64,000 bases of DNA from an uncultured Actinomycetes bacterium (GTDB lineage Bacteria > Actinomycetota > Actinomycetes > Nanopelagicales > Nanopelagicaceae). The notes beneath the pieces were generated by a model that ran no database searches, had not been told where the DNA came from, and saw only the letters and a list, made by a program, of their open reading frames with translations. This document shows positions 15,528 through 23,232 of this stretch, one piece after another (the stretch's first letter is position 1; each line of letters starts with the position of its first letter). The translations under genes and the position numbers were made by a program. The stretch covers positions 1-64,000 of the forward strand of contig CAILHY010000005.1 of the NCBI GenBank assembly GCA_903834145.1, in the 5' to 3' direction.

Positions 15528-17432
15528 CTAGCCTTCCCCGATCAATGGTTTCTGCTGCGACTTATGTGCAAGGTAGGCAATGCGTGCTTGCGCAGTGCTC
15601 TCAAGAGTGGAAACAGTTGCAACTGGAACCTCCCACCAGCTTTCATTTCCTGGTGCAAAAAGCATGGGGTCGGAATTAATGTGAATCAATGTCGCCCGAT
15701 TTGACGCTTTAGCCTTTGCCATCGCCGCGCTCAAATGGGCAATTGCATCAGGAGTTTGTTCGACACGAATTACATCAATGCCCAAACTTTCGGCATTAGT
15801 AGCTAAATCAATTGGCAAACGGTTATCGGTTTCAAAGTTGTTTCCTTCAGAATCTCGGAAACGATACTTGGTCCCGTAGCGTTGAGAACCGATATCTTCA
15901 CTGAGCTTGCCGATTGAAGCAAAACCATGATTTTGAATAAGGACGATGATTACTTTAATTCCCTCGGCCACTGCGGAAACGATTTCTGTATGCATCATGA
16001 GGTAGGAACCATCGCCCACCATGACTACCGCGTCGCGATCGGGTGCTGCTCTTCGTACGCCCAAACCACCGGCAATCTCGTATCCCATGCACGAATATCC
16101 ATATTCAACGTGATAACCAAGATCATCGCGCACGCGCCATAATTTGTGCAAGTCACCTGGAAGGGATCCAGCAGCGCAAATAAGGACGTCTTTATCTTCG
16201 CAAGCACTTTGCACGGCTCCAATGATTTCTGACTGACTTGGAAGTGCTAATCCCGAGGGTGCAAATGCGGCATCCACAATTTCTGTCCACGATGAAATCT
16301 CCTGAGCGATTTCCTTTTCATAACTTGGGTCAATTCGATAGTCGCCAATTTCGGCTACGAGTTCAAGCAGTGCCTCTCGCGCATCGGCGACCAAGGGCAA
16401 ACTACTTCCATGTTTGAAGGCATCGAATGAGGCAACATTGATATTGATGAAGCGCACATTAGGATTTTGAAATGCAGTACGGCTGGCAGTCGTGAAATCG
16501 CTATAACGCGTGCCAATGCCGATAATGAGATCGGCCTCTCGCGCCATTCGATTGGCAGCCATCGTTCCAGTGGATCCAACGGCGCCTAGCAACGAAGGAT
16601 GGTCCCAGTGCAAAGAACCCACGCCAGCTTGCGATGTGCCCACAGGGATTTTCGTCGCCTCTACAAAAGTTCGGAGAATCTTGTGTGCATCGGAATAAAT
16701 AACGCCACCACCAGCAATAATCATGGGACGTTTCGCGTTGCGGATCGCTGTGATCACTTCGTGGATAGAGCCACGATCTGGACGTGGGCGACGAATAACC
16801 CACTCACGGTCGGCCAAGAATTGTGCTGGGACATCAATCCATTCCGTTTGAACATCTTCCGGAAGGGCGATCGTGACTGCACCTGTTTCGACAGGGTCAG
16901 TCAATACGCGCATCGCGCTCAACGCTGCGGAAAATAACTGCTCTGGACGTTGAACTCGATCAAAGAATTTAGAGAGTGGCTTAAAAGCATCATTCACGGA
17001 GAGTGATGCATCGCTGGGAATTTCGAGCTGTTGCAAGACGGGATCTGAAACACGCGTGGCAAAAGTATCCGATGGCAAAAGTAATACAGGTAGCCGATTA
17101 ATTGTTGCAAGTGCTGCGCCCGTCAACATATTGGAAGCACCTGGACCCACTGAAGCGGTACAAGCAAATGTAGATCTACGTCGTTGCATTCGCGAATAGG
17201 CAACCGCTTCATGGACCATCGCTTGTTCGTTTCGGGCTTGGTGATATGGCATCAAGAGAGGATCTTCAACAGAGAATTGCTTGAGCGCTTGACCGACACC
17301 GGCAACGTTGCCGTGACCAAAGATTCCAAAAGTTCCGGCGATTGTTCGCTGGCGAATGTCGCCATCGACGCTCCATTGATGAGCAAGAAACTCAACAAGG
17401 GCCTGGCTAACCGTCATCCGACGCATGGTCAT
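15528..17432 (-). CDS. iolD: 3D-(3,5/4)-trihydroxycyclohexane-1,2-dione hydrolase (IolD)
   Basis: This 634-residue ThDP-dependent enzyme hydrolyses the cyclic dione of inositol catabolism to 5-deoxy-D-glucuronate. The start at 17432 has AAGGAGAG seven bases upstream. It begins MRRMTVSQALVEFL and has GTFGIFGHGNVAG (about 32-44), characteristic of IolD. The ThDP-binding half carries MVGDGSYLMMHTEIVSA (about 466), then VLIQNHGFASIGKL (about 492). YHQARNEQAMVHEA is the Pyr-domain Glu region. It sits between iolB and the Gfo/Idh/MocA gene with 2-10 bp spacing. Assignment is strong. Confidence 0.95.
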   Translation of the reverse strand: MTMRRMTVSQALVEFLAHQWSVDGDIRQRTIAGTFGIFGHGNVAGVGQALKQFSVEDPLLMPYHQARNEQAMVHEAVAYSRMQRRRSTFACTASVGPGASNMLTGAALATINRLPVLLLPSDTFATRVSDPVLQQLEIPSDASLSVNDAFKPLSKFFDRVQRPEQLFSAALSAMRVLTDPVETGAVTIALPEDVQTEWIDVPAQFLADREWVIRRPRPDRGSIHEVITAIRNAKRPMIIAGGGVIYSDAHKILRTFVEATKIPVGTSQAGVGSLHWDHPSLLGAVGSTGTMAANRMAREADLIIGIGTRYSDFTTASRTAFQNPNVRFININVASFDAFKHGSSLPLVADAREALLELVAEIGDYRIDPSYEKEIAQEISSWTEIVDAAFAPSGLALPSQSEIIGAVQSACEDKDVLICAAGSLPGDLHKLWRVRDDLGYHVEYGYSCMGYEIAGGLGVRRAAPDRDAVVMVGDGSYLMMHTEIVSAVAEGIKVIIVLIQNHGFASIGKLSEDIGSQRYGTKYRFRDSEGNNFETDNRLPIDLATNAESLGIDVIRVEQTPDAIAHLSAAMAKAKASNRATLIHINSDPMLFAPGNESWWEVPVATVSTLESTAQARIAYLAHKSQQKPLIGEG

Positions 17433-17441
17433 ATTCTCTCC

Positions 17442-18350
17442 TTAATTCATATCTGAAAGTGACCCGTATGGCAGACGCGAATCAACGTCTTGAGTGAGCC
17501 ATGTATCGCGCACCCAAGCATGAGCGGGGTCATCACAAATGAGCCAAGTGCGCTCTGGCCCAGGGCCTGCCATCACGTTGAGGTAGTACATGTCATACCC
17601 CGGTGCGGCAATGCAAGGGCCATGCCAACCAAAGGGAACGAGTGCGATGTCACCACTTCGCACTTCAGAAAGTGTGTCGATTTCTCCTGAGGGCGATGAA
17701 TAATTTCTCATATAACCCATGGGGTCAACATCTGATTTCTTAGAAGAACCACGTTCGATTGCTGTTTCAAAATAGTAAATTTCCTCTAATTGTGATTCTT
17801 TACCTGCAACATATTCATCATGCTTATGGGGTGGATAGCTCGACCAATTGCCCGCAGGAGTGATGACTTCGCAAACAATAATTCGTGAGGCGTCAAGACT
17901 TGCGGGTGATCCGAAATTATGAACTTGGCGACTTGTGCTTCCTGCCCCGCGCATTTCAATGGCAACACTCTCGCGAGGGATATAGGCAACGGGGAAAACT
18001 TCATCCGTAGGTGCTTCCGCTACAGCGAAACGGCCCTCGCCGGTGATCATGGCTCCAAGCCCCGATGACAGGTAGAGAACATCGGTGGGCCCTTCAAAAA
18101 CGTTGGCGCGTCCAACTAATCTTTGAGCGCCATTAATTTCACTGCCTGTGTAACTCACTTCAAACGAGCCACTCAGTGGAACAATTATGCGCTCCACTGG
18201 TAGCTCATCCAGAGTTAATTCTTGACCGGCAACTATTGATGCAACGCGAAGCCCGGTGTATTGCCAACCTTCACGTGCATTGTCAACAACTGATTCCCAT
18301 CCCGCACGTGTGAGTTCGTATTGCGGATAGAACCAATCATTGACACCCAT
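17442..18350 (-). CDS. iolB: 5-deoxy-glucuronate isomerase (IolB)
   Basis: This 302-residue bicupin isomerises 5-deoxy-D-glucuronate to 2-deoxy-5-keto-D-gluconate. Metal-binding cupin residues are visible in SSYPPHKHDEY (about 170) followed by EEIYYFE, and in PFGWHGPCIAAPGYDMYYLNVMAGPG (key parts FGWHGP and YYLNVMAG, about 252-275). Family length is normal. It starts 5 bp after the mmsA stop and is followed by iolD after 9 bp. Its ribosome site is weak, so translation may be coupled. Confidence 0.95.
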   Translation of the reverse strand: MGVNDWFYPQYELTRAGWESVVDNAREGWQYTGLRVASIVAGQELTLDELPVERIIVPLSGSFEVSYTGSEINGAQRLVGRANVFEGPTDVLYLSSGLGAMITGEGRFAVAEAPTDEVFPVAYIPRESVAIEMRGAGSTSRQVHNFGSPASLDASRIIVCEVITPAGNWSSYPPHKHDEYVAGKESQLEEIYYFETAIERGSSKKSDVDPMGYMRNYSSPSGEIDTLSEVRSGDIALVPFGWHGPCIAAPGYDMYYLNVMAGPGPERTWLICDDPAHAWVRDTWLTQDVDSRLPYGSLSDMN

Positions 18351-18355
18351 GCGTG

Positions 18356-19855
18356 CTAGACGTTCTGAGGGAATCCGAGGTTGATACCGCCATGGCTTGG
18401 ATCAAGCCATCGACTTGTGATTGCTTTACCTTGTGTATAGAAGTGAACGCCTTCAGCGCCATGCGCCTTGGTGTCGCCCATAAGTGAGTTCTTCCATCCA
18501 CCAAATGAGAAGTATGCGACAGGGACAGGAATTGGCACGTTAATACCGATCATTCCTACTTCAATTTCACGTTGGAAACGGCGTGCAGCGCCACCATCGT
18601 TAGTGAAGATTGCGGTTCCGTTTCCGAATGCGCCGGAATTAATCAGTGCCACGCCTTCGTCATAGGATTTCACGCGAACAATAGAGAGAACTGGTCCGAA
18701 GATTTCATCCGTATAGACCTTCGATGTTGTTGGTACGTGATCGATCAAAGTAGGTCCAAGCCAGAAACCATTGGAGTCGCCATCAACTTTGACATCGCGA
18801 CCATCAACGACAACCTTTGCGCCATCTTTTTCTGCTATTTCGATGTAGGAGGCAACCTTGTCCCGGTGCACTTTGGTAACAAGTGGGCCCATGTCGCAGG
18901 ATCTGCGGCCATCGCCGATCTTGAGAGCGCTCATGCGGGAAACTATTTTTTCAATCAGTGCATCAGCAACGGGTTCGACCGCAACAACAACTGAAATTGC
19001 CATGCAACGCTCGCCAGCAGACCCAAAGCCCGCATTGATCGCAGAATCTGCAACAAGTTCGAGGTCGGCATCTGGCAAGACCAACATGTGATTCTTTGCG
19101 CCGCCTAGTGCTTGCACGCGCTTTCCTGCGCGAGCGCCTGTTTCGTAAACATATTGCGCGATAGGAGTTGAGCCAACGAATGAAATGGCCTTCACATCGG
19201 GATGGGTTAAGAGGCCATCGACAGATTCTTTATCTCCATGAAGAACGTTGAAGACGCCATCGGGCACTCCTGCTTCCTTCAAAAGGGCGGCCATCCACAT
19301 TGCAGCGGATGGATCTTTCTCGCTGGGTTTCAACACGACGGTATTTCCCGCAGCTAGTGCAATTGGGAAGAACCACATCGGAACCATTGCAGGGAAATTG
19401 AATGGACTAATAATTCCAACAACACCAAGCGGTTGACGAGTTGAATAGACATCTACTCCTGTTGAAACATTCTCGGAGTACTCGCCCTTCATCATGTGTG
19501 GCATTCCAACAGCGAACTCAACAACTTCTTGACCTCGAGTTACTTCACCTAAAGCATCAGATAAAACTTTGCCGTGTTCGGATGTAATCATTGCAGCGAG
19601 TTCGCCTTTACGGGCATTCAAAAGTTCGCGAAAATTAAAGATGATTGCTTGACGGCGGCCGAGTGAAAGATCGCGCCATTCTGGAAAGGCAGCTTTGGCC
19701 GAAGCAACTGCGTGATTGATTTCTGCAGCGTTCGCTAAGGAAACGTGTTTGGTTTCAACACCAAGAGCTGGGTCATACACGGGCGCCGTGCGTCCTGATG
19801 TGCTTGGTGATTCGGCTCCATCAATCCAATGTGGAACTACAGGCAAATTACTCAT
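18356..19855 (-). CDS. mmsA: methylmalonate/malonate-semialdehyde dehydrogenase, CoA-acylating (MmsA/IolA)
   Basis: This 499-residue aldehyde dehydrogenase converts malonate semialdehyde (last step of inositol breakdown) to acetyl-CoA, or methylmalonate semialdehyde to propionyl-CoA. The catalytic Cys lies in GSAGERCMAISV (about 283), the motif that separates MmsA from other ALDHs. GIISPFNFPAMVPMWFFPIA (key part SPFNFPAM, about 148) and SFVGSTPIAQYVY are the NAD-site blocks. It overlaps the FKBP stop by one base (TAATG). Any propionyl-CoA it made would need the prpBCD route encoded at 32241-35722. Confidence 0.95.
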   Translation of the reverse strand: MSNLPVVPHWIDGAESPSTSGRTAPVYDPALGVETKHVSLANAAEINHAVASAKAAFPEWRDLSLGRRQAIIFNFRELLNARKGELAAMITSEHGKVLSDALGEVTRGQEVVEFAVGMPHMMKGEYSENVSTGVDVYSTRQPLGVVGIISPFNFPAMVPMWFFPIALAAGNTVVLKPSEKDPSAAMWMAALLKEAGVPDGVFNVLHGDKESVDGLLTHPDVKAISFVGSTPIAQYVYETGARAGKRVQALGGAKNHMLVLPDADLELVADSAINAGFGSAGERCMAISVVVAVEPVADALIEKIVSRMSALKIGDGRRSCDMGPLVTKVHRDKVASYIEIAEKDGAKVVVDGRDVKVDGDSNGFWLGPTLIDHVPTTSKVYTDEIFGPVLSIVRVKSYDEGVALINSGAFGNGTAIFTNDGGAARRFQREIEVGMIGINVPIPVPVAYFSFGGWKNSLMGDTKAHGAEGVHFYTQGKAITSRWLDPSHGGINLGFPQNV

Positions 19856-20352
19856 TATGCGATCCCTACTACGTCAACCACGAAGATCAATGTTTCGTTA
19901 GGACCGATTGGTCCACCACCTGCCGCGCCGTATCCAAGATCAGGTGGAATCACCAAGAGTCGGCGACCACCAATTTTCATTCCGGGAATACCCTGCTGCC
20001 AACCTTTAATAACATTCGCTAAGGGGAAAGTGGCTGGGGCACCGGATGTCCATGAAGATTCCACAACTTTTCCGGTAGACCAGGCCATCAACGTGTAATG
20101 AACGGTCATGGTTGATGTCGCTACAGCTGCGGTGCCGGTTCCTTCGATAATGTCTTTCGTAACCAATGTTGTTGGTGGCTTACCAGAGGGCGCCGAAATT
20201 GTTGGCGCGCTACCAGCTGGGCCTGTAACGGCTGGAAGATTTCCTTGTGTATCAGTCACGCTCTTACCTCCGCAGGAGCTTAGTAATACAGCCGCGATCA
20301 TGAGCGAAATAGTTAACGGCGCCTTGAAGGCGCTCCCATGACGTTGGCGCAT
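19855..20352 (-). CDS. FKBP-type peptidyl-prolyl cis-trans isomerase lipoprotein
   Basis: This 165-residue protein has a lipoprotein signal ending VLLSSCGG (Cys at about 27), so it is anchored outside the membrane. After a Ser/Pro-rich linker comes one FKBP domain: VTKDIIEGTG, STMTVHYTLMAW, WQQGIPGMKIGGRRLLVIPPDLGYG and NETLIFVVDVV. These are the usual active-site strands, with W and Y of the binding pocket. It should help fold exported proteins. The start has a good ribosome site (GGAG). It lies inside the inositol operon between iolE and mmsA, with which it overlaps by one base, although it has no known link to inositol. Confidence 0.92.
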   Translation of the reverse strand: MRQRHGSAFKAPLTISLMIAAVLLSSCGGKSVTDTQGNLPAVTGPAGSAPTISAPSGKPPTTLVTKDIIEGTGTAAVATSTMTVHYTLMAWSTGKVVESSWTSGAPATFPLANVIKGWQQGIPGMKIGGRRLLVIPPDLGYGAAGGGPIGPNETLIFVVDVVGIA

Positions 20353-20405
20353 TATTCTCCAGTAAATTAGTTGAATTGAATGAGTTAAGTCTACCTATTA
20401 CGTCT

Positions 20406-21302
20406 CTATTGAGCGAAAAACTCGGCAACCACGGTCCGTAGGAATTCCACACTGGCTTTGGCATTTGCCAATGGGCCTTCTCCCGTGGCCGGCTGCCCTG
20501 AGAGCACGTTATCTTCCTCGAGAACGAACCATCCGTCATAGCCGGCGCTGAGCAGGTTTCGCACAATGGCGCGGACATCTAGGTCGCCTTGTCCAAGGGG
20601 TCGATAGAGGCCCTCAATGCATGCGTCGTAATATGAAATTTCTCCAGCTTGGACTTTTTTTGCCCAACTCAGATCTACATCTTTGAAGTGAGTATGTGCA
20701 ATTCGATCGGCGTGTTTTGCTGAGAATTCCACGGGATCTGTTCCACCAATCCACATATGTCCGGTATCTAAACAAAAGGGAATTGTTGATCCATGAAGGA
20801 CGCGCATGATGTCATCTTCGTTTTCTACCATTGTGCCGACATGCGGATGCAACACGGCTTTGATCGAAAGTGTTGCCGCGTAATCGCGAATTCGATCCAG
20901 ATTGCGAAAGACTATTTCCCATTCGCCATCACTGAGCCCTGGGCGTTTTTCGTTGTAACCCTCGATGCCCGTACTTGCAGCCAAAACTAAAACTCCGGCT
21001 CCAGCGGCGGTGTATCCAGCCAAGTTTTTTACAATATCGGGCAATGGATCATGGCCTGCTTGATGCAAAACGACGGGAACGAATCCCCCGACGGCAACCA
21101 TGCCGTGAGTCTTAAGCAAGGCTGCTTTGGCGGCTGGCTCTGAAGGTAAAAAGAAATCTGGTCCAAACTCCGTAGCGCTAAAACCCAGAGATGCCATCTC
21201 TCGCAGAACGCGATCTGGATCCATTTGAAATCCCCACCCAGGAACTTCACAAACGCCCCACGAAATCGGCGCAGCTGCGATCTTGATAGCCGTCTTACTC
21301 AT
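20406..21302 (-). CDS. iolE: inosose dehydratase-like TIM barrel (IolE)
   Basis: This 298-residue AP-endonuclease-2-type TIM barrel opens with KIAAAPISWGVCEVPGWG, as in actinobacterial IolE. Metal ligands are visible in AVLHPHVGTMVE (about 146), FCLDTGHMWIGG (about 180), AHTHFKDVDL (about 205) and FVLEEDNV (about 262). It would dehydrate 2-keto-myo-inositol to the dione used by IolD. The gene starts 15 bp after its paralogue and is followed by the FKBP gene after 53 bp. Placement among iolB, iolD and mmsA supports the call. Confidence 0.88.
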   Translation of the reverse strand: MSKTAIKIAAAPISWGVCEVPGWGFQMDPDRVLREMASLGFSATEFGPDFFLPSEPAAKAALLKTHGMVAVGGFVPVVLHQAGHDPLPDIVKNLAGYTAAGAGVLVLAASTGIEGYNEKRPGLSDGEWEIVFRNLDRIRDYAATLSIKAVLHPHVGTMVENEDDIMRVLHGSTIPFCLDTGHMWIGGTDPVEFSAKHADRIAHTHFKDVDLSWAKKVQAGEISYYDACIEGLYRPLGQGDLDVRAIVRNLLSAGYDGWFVLEEDNVLSGQPATGEGPLANAKASVEFLRTVVAEFFAQ

Positions 21303-21317
21303 TTCCGCTCCCTCTAG

Positions 21318-22211
21318 CTAGTTGGTCCACCCAAAAGTGTTGTAATACTCACGCGATTTTTTTGCAATCGGTGCTGGAATATCAAGTGCCGCCAAAGGAA
21401 ACATGTCTTGTTCGACAATGGCAAAGCCGCTCCAATCGACATCTTTCATAGCTTGGGCAAGCGCGGCAAAATCCACGCTGCCGACGGATGGCTCGCATGC
21501 CACACCTAATCCAACTGCATCGCCAAAAGACATTCCTTCGGCGATCGCGCGCGCACGAACTGCAGCCTCTATGCTCTTAAGGTGCAAATACGGAATACGT
21601 GAAAACTTCTCGCGCAATAGTGCGGCAGAATCACCATCTCGATATTCATAATGTCCGGTGTCTAAACACAATTGCGTGAATCTTGAATCAGAATCATCGA
21701 GAAGTTTGTCCACTTGCCATGCGTATTCAATAACCGAATCAGCATGAGGGTGAAAAGCAAGGACCATTCCATATTCCTCGAGCAGTAACTTTCCTACTTC
21801 GTCACACGTATCTACAAAATTCGTCCAGTCAGAGCCTTCGAGAGAAGTTGGCATTGTTGCCACTCCGTCAGAACCGAGATACCCCTCAGCCATCAATACG
21901 AAATATTTCGCACCGAGCGGACTGGCCAACGTTGCAATCTTTCGAGCCTCTGCCAAAATTCCGGCACGATGGCCGACAGAATGCATATCTTCTGCCACCA
22001 TCGTTGCTGCAATCAGTGATTGTCCACGTGAGGAAAGTTCATGCGCCAATACAGCGGGATCAGTTGGCAAGTAACCGTAAGGTCCGAGTTCAATCAGGTG
22101 GTGGCCAGTAGATGTCGCTTCATCCAAAAACTGTGGCCACAAAGGCTGAGTGGGATGTTCGGGAAGCCATACTCCCCACGAATCAGGCGCCGTACCAAAT
22201 TTGAGTGTCAT
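21318..22211 (-). CDS. sugar-phosphate isomerase/epimerase-type TIM barrel, IolE paralogue
   Basis: This 297-residue protein starts LKFGTAPDSWGVWLPEHP and has the same metal-site pattern as IolE: VLAFHPHADSV (about 150), LCLDTGHYEYRDG (about 182), IPYLHLKSIE (about 205) and FAIVEQDM (about 262). It may be a second inosose dehydratase for another inositol stereoisomer, or an inosose isomerase (IolI-like) or IolH-like enzyme. It overlaps the GntR regulator stop by 4 bp (ATGA), so it is the first enzyme gene of the operon. Family firm, reaction open. Confidence 0.82.
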   Translation of the reverse strand: MTLKFGTAPDSWGVWLPEHPTQPLWPQFLDEATSTGHHLIELGPYGYLPTDPAVLAHELSSRGQSLIAATMVAEDMHSVGHRAGILAEARKIATLASPLGAKYFVLMAEGYLGSDGVATMPTSLEGSDWTNFVDTCDEVGKLLLEEYGMVLAFHPHADSVIEYAWQVDKLLDDSDSRFTQLCLDTGHYEYRDGDSAALLREKFSRIPYLHLKSIEAAVRARAIAEGMSFGDAVGLGVACEPSVGSVDFAALAQAMKDVDWSGFAIVEQDMFPLAALDIPAPIAKKSREYYNTFGWTN

Positions 22212-22963
22212 AGGAATTCTCCACCATTTTCTTTTCCGATTGCCATTTCCACAAAGTATCTTTCGGCTCTGTAAACGTGATTGCCCAAGTCAATCACTCT
22301 TCCGTGCATATCGCGAGTAATCCGATCTATCGTTAAAACGGCTTTGTCTAATTCTAGAGATAATCGCTTTCGTTCTGAGATGCTGCCCGTTCTTGCACCT
22401 ATCTTTTGTGTTCCTGAAAATGGCTTGTGTCCTGCTCTATCTAATAGCTCATACAGTCCATGCTCTTGTAAGTCGGTTCGGGAAATCTTTTCCGAAATGT
22501 CCACTGGTATGAGATTAGAAAGGATCGCCAGTGGAACTCCGTCGATACTTCTGGTGCGTTGAATACGCACCACTTCGGAACTCACTGGGAGTTCCAATGA
22601 AATTGCGTTCTCCTTACTCAAATCGATTCGAGCAAATCCAATAACTTCCGTCTTAGGATTCCTTCCATCCAATTGCAACTCCTCAAATACGCCATGGTAG
22701 GCAGGGGTACGCCTGCGTGCGTTTGATAGAACGCTCGTACCGATTCCATGCCGGCGTATCAGAAAGCCATCGTTTGCCAATTCGCTTATGACACGCCGAA
22801 CTGTTGGGCGAGATACACCCCATTGTGATGCTAATTCGAATTCACTAGGAAGGAACTCACCTTCTTTGAGAACTTCACGCTCAATCAGCGCCCTTAGTTG
22901 GAGGGCATACTGCTCATAAACTGGCTGAGGACTCACCTTGTTCAATGAAAAGTTAAATATGCT
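22208..22963 (-). CDS. GntR-family (HutC/UTRA) transcriptional regulator of the inositol operon
   Basis: I choose the GTG at 22963 because AAGG stands eight bases before it; a TTG at 23002 would start inside the palindrome TGTATACA. The protein has about 251 residues. The winged helix covers about 13-75: YEQYALQLRALIE, LPSEFELASQWGVSRPTVRRVISEL and the wing FLIRRHGIGTSV. The effector domain is UTRA type (TEVIGFARIDLSKENA, VVRIQRTRSIDGVPLA and HVYRAERYFVEM). It is the first gene of the operon and overlaps the next one by 4 bp, consistent with autoregulation by an inositol-pathway sugar. Confidence 0.9.
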   Translation of the reverse strand, partial: SIFNFSLNKVSPQPVYEQYALQLRALIEREVLKEGEFLPSEFELASQWGVSRPTVRRVISELANDGFLIRRHGIGTSVLSNARRRTPAYHGVFEELQLDGRNPKTEVIGFARIDLSKENAISLELPVSSEVVRIQRTRSIDGVPLAILSNLIPVDISEKISRTDLQEHGLYELLDRAGHKPFSGTQKIGARTGSISERKRLSLELDKAVLTIDRITRDMHGRVIDLGNHVYRAERYFVEMAIGKENGGEFL

Positions 22964-22993
22964 CACGAGAAGTACCTTAACAACTACTTGACA

Positions 22994-23001
22994 TGTATAC
23001 A
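22994..23001. promoter_or_regulatory. TGTATACA palindrome, candidate GntR operator / -10 region
   Basis: A perfect 8-bp palindrome lies about 30 bp before the GTG start of the GntR gene. On the minus strand its TATACA resembles a -10 box. Short TGTATACA-type palindromes are common GntR-family targets. No good -35 box is seen at standard spacing, so activation or a weak promoter is possible. Confidence 0.45.
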
Positions 23002-23073
23002 ACGGAAAGTGGACTTCACGTGAAAATCGTTTGAATTGCGCATAAATACTTCATAATTTATAAAACAAATGTA

Positions 23074-23110
23074 TGAAATCGTTGACATACCCCGGTGTCC
23101 TGTGACTAAT
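23074..23110 (+). promoter_or_regulatory. promoter with overlapping LacI-type operator for the glycoside ABC operon
   Basis: TTGACA (23082-23087) is a perfect -35 hexamer, followed after 17 bases by ACTAAT (23105-23110), a modest -10. The site TGAAATCGTTGACA (23074-23087) matches the CG-centred LacI-family consensus and covers the -35, so binding would block polymerase. The LacI gene at 29928 in the same operon is the obvious partner. The remainder of the divergent gap (22964-23232) is AT-rich without other clear sites. Confidence 0.6.
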
Positions 23111-23232
23111 GTTCGCTTCAGCAGATCCACCCCGTGGACAGGCTCTGGAAGAACATATTCGGAGTTTTCAAAGGATCCGCTGGATGCATCATCGGATGCA
23201 TCGTTCTCTTACAGAAAGGAAAGTCAGGGTCT

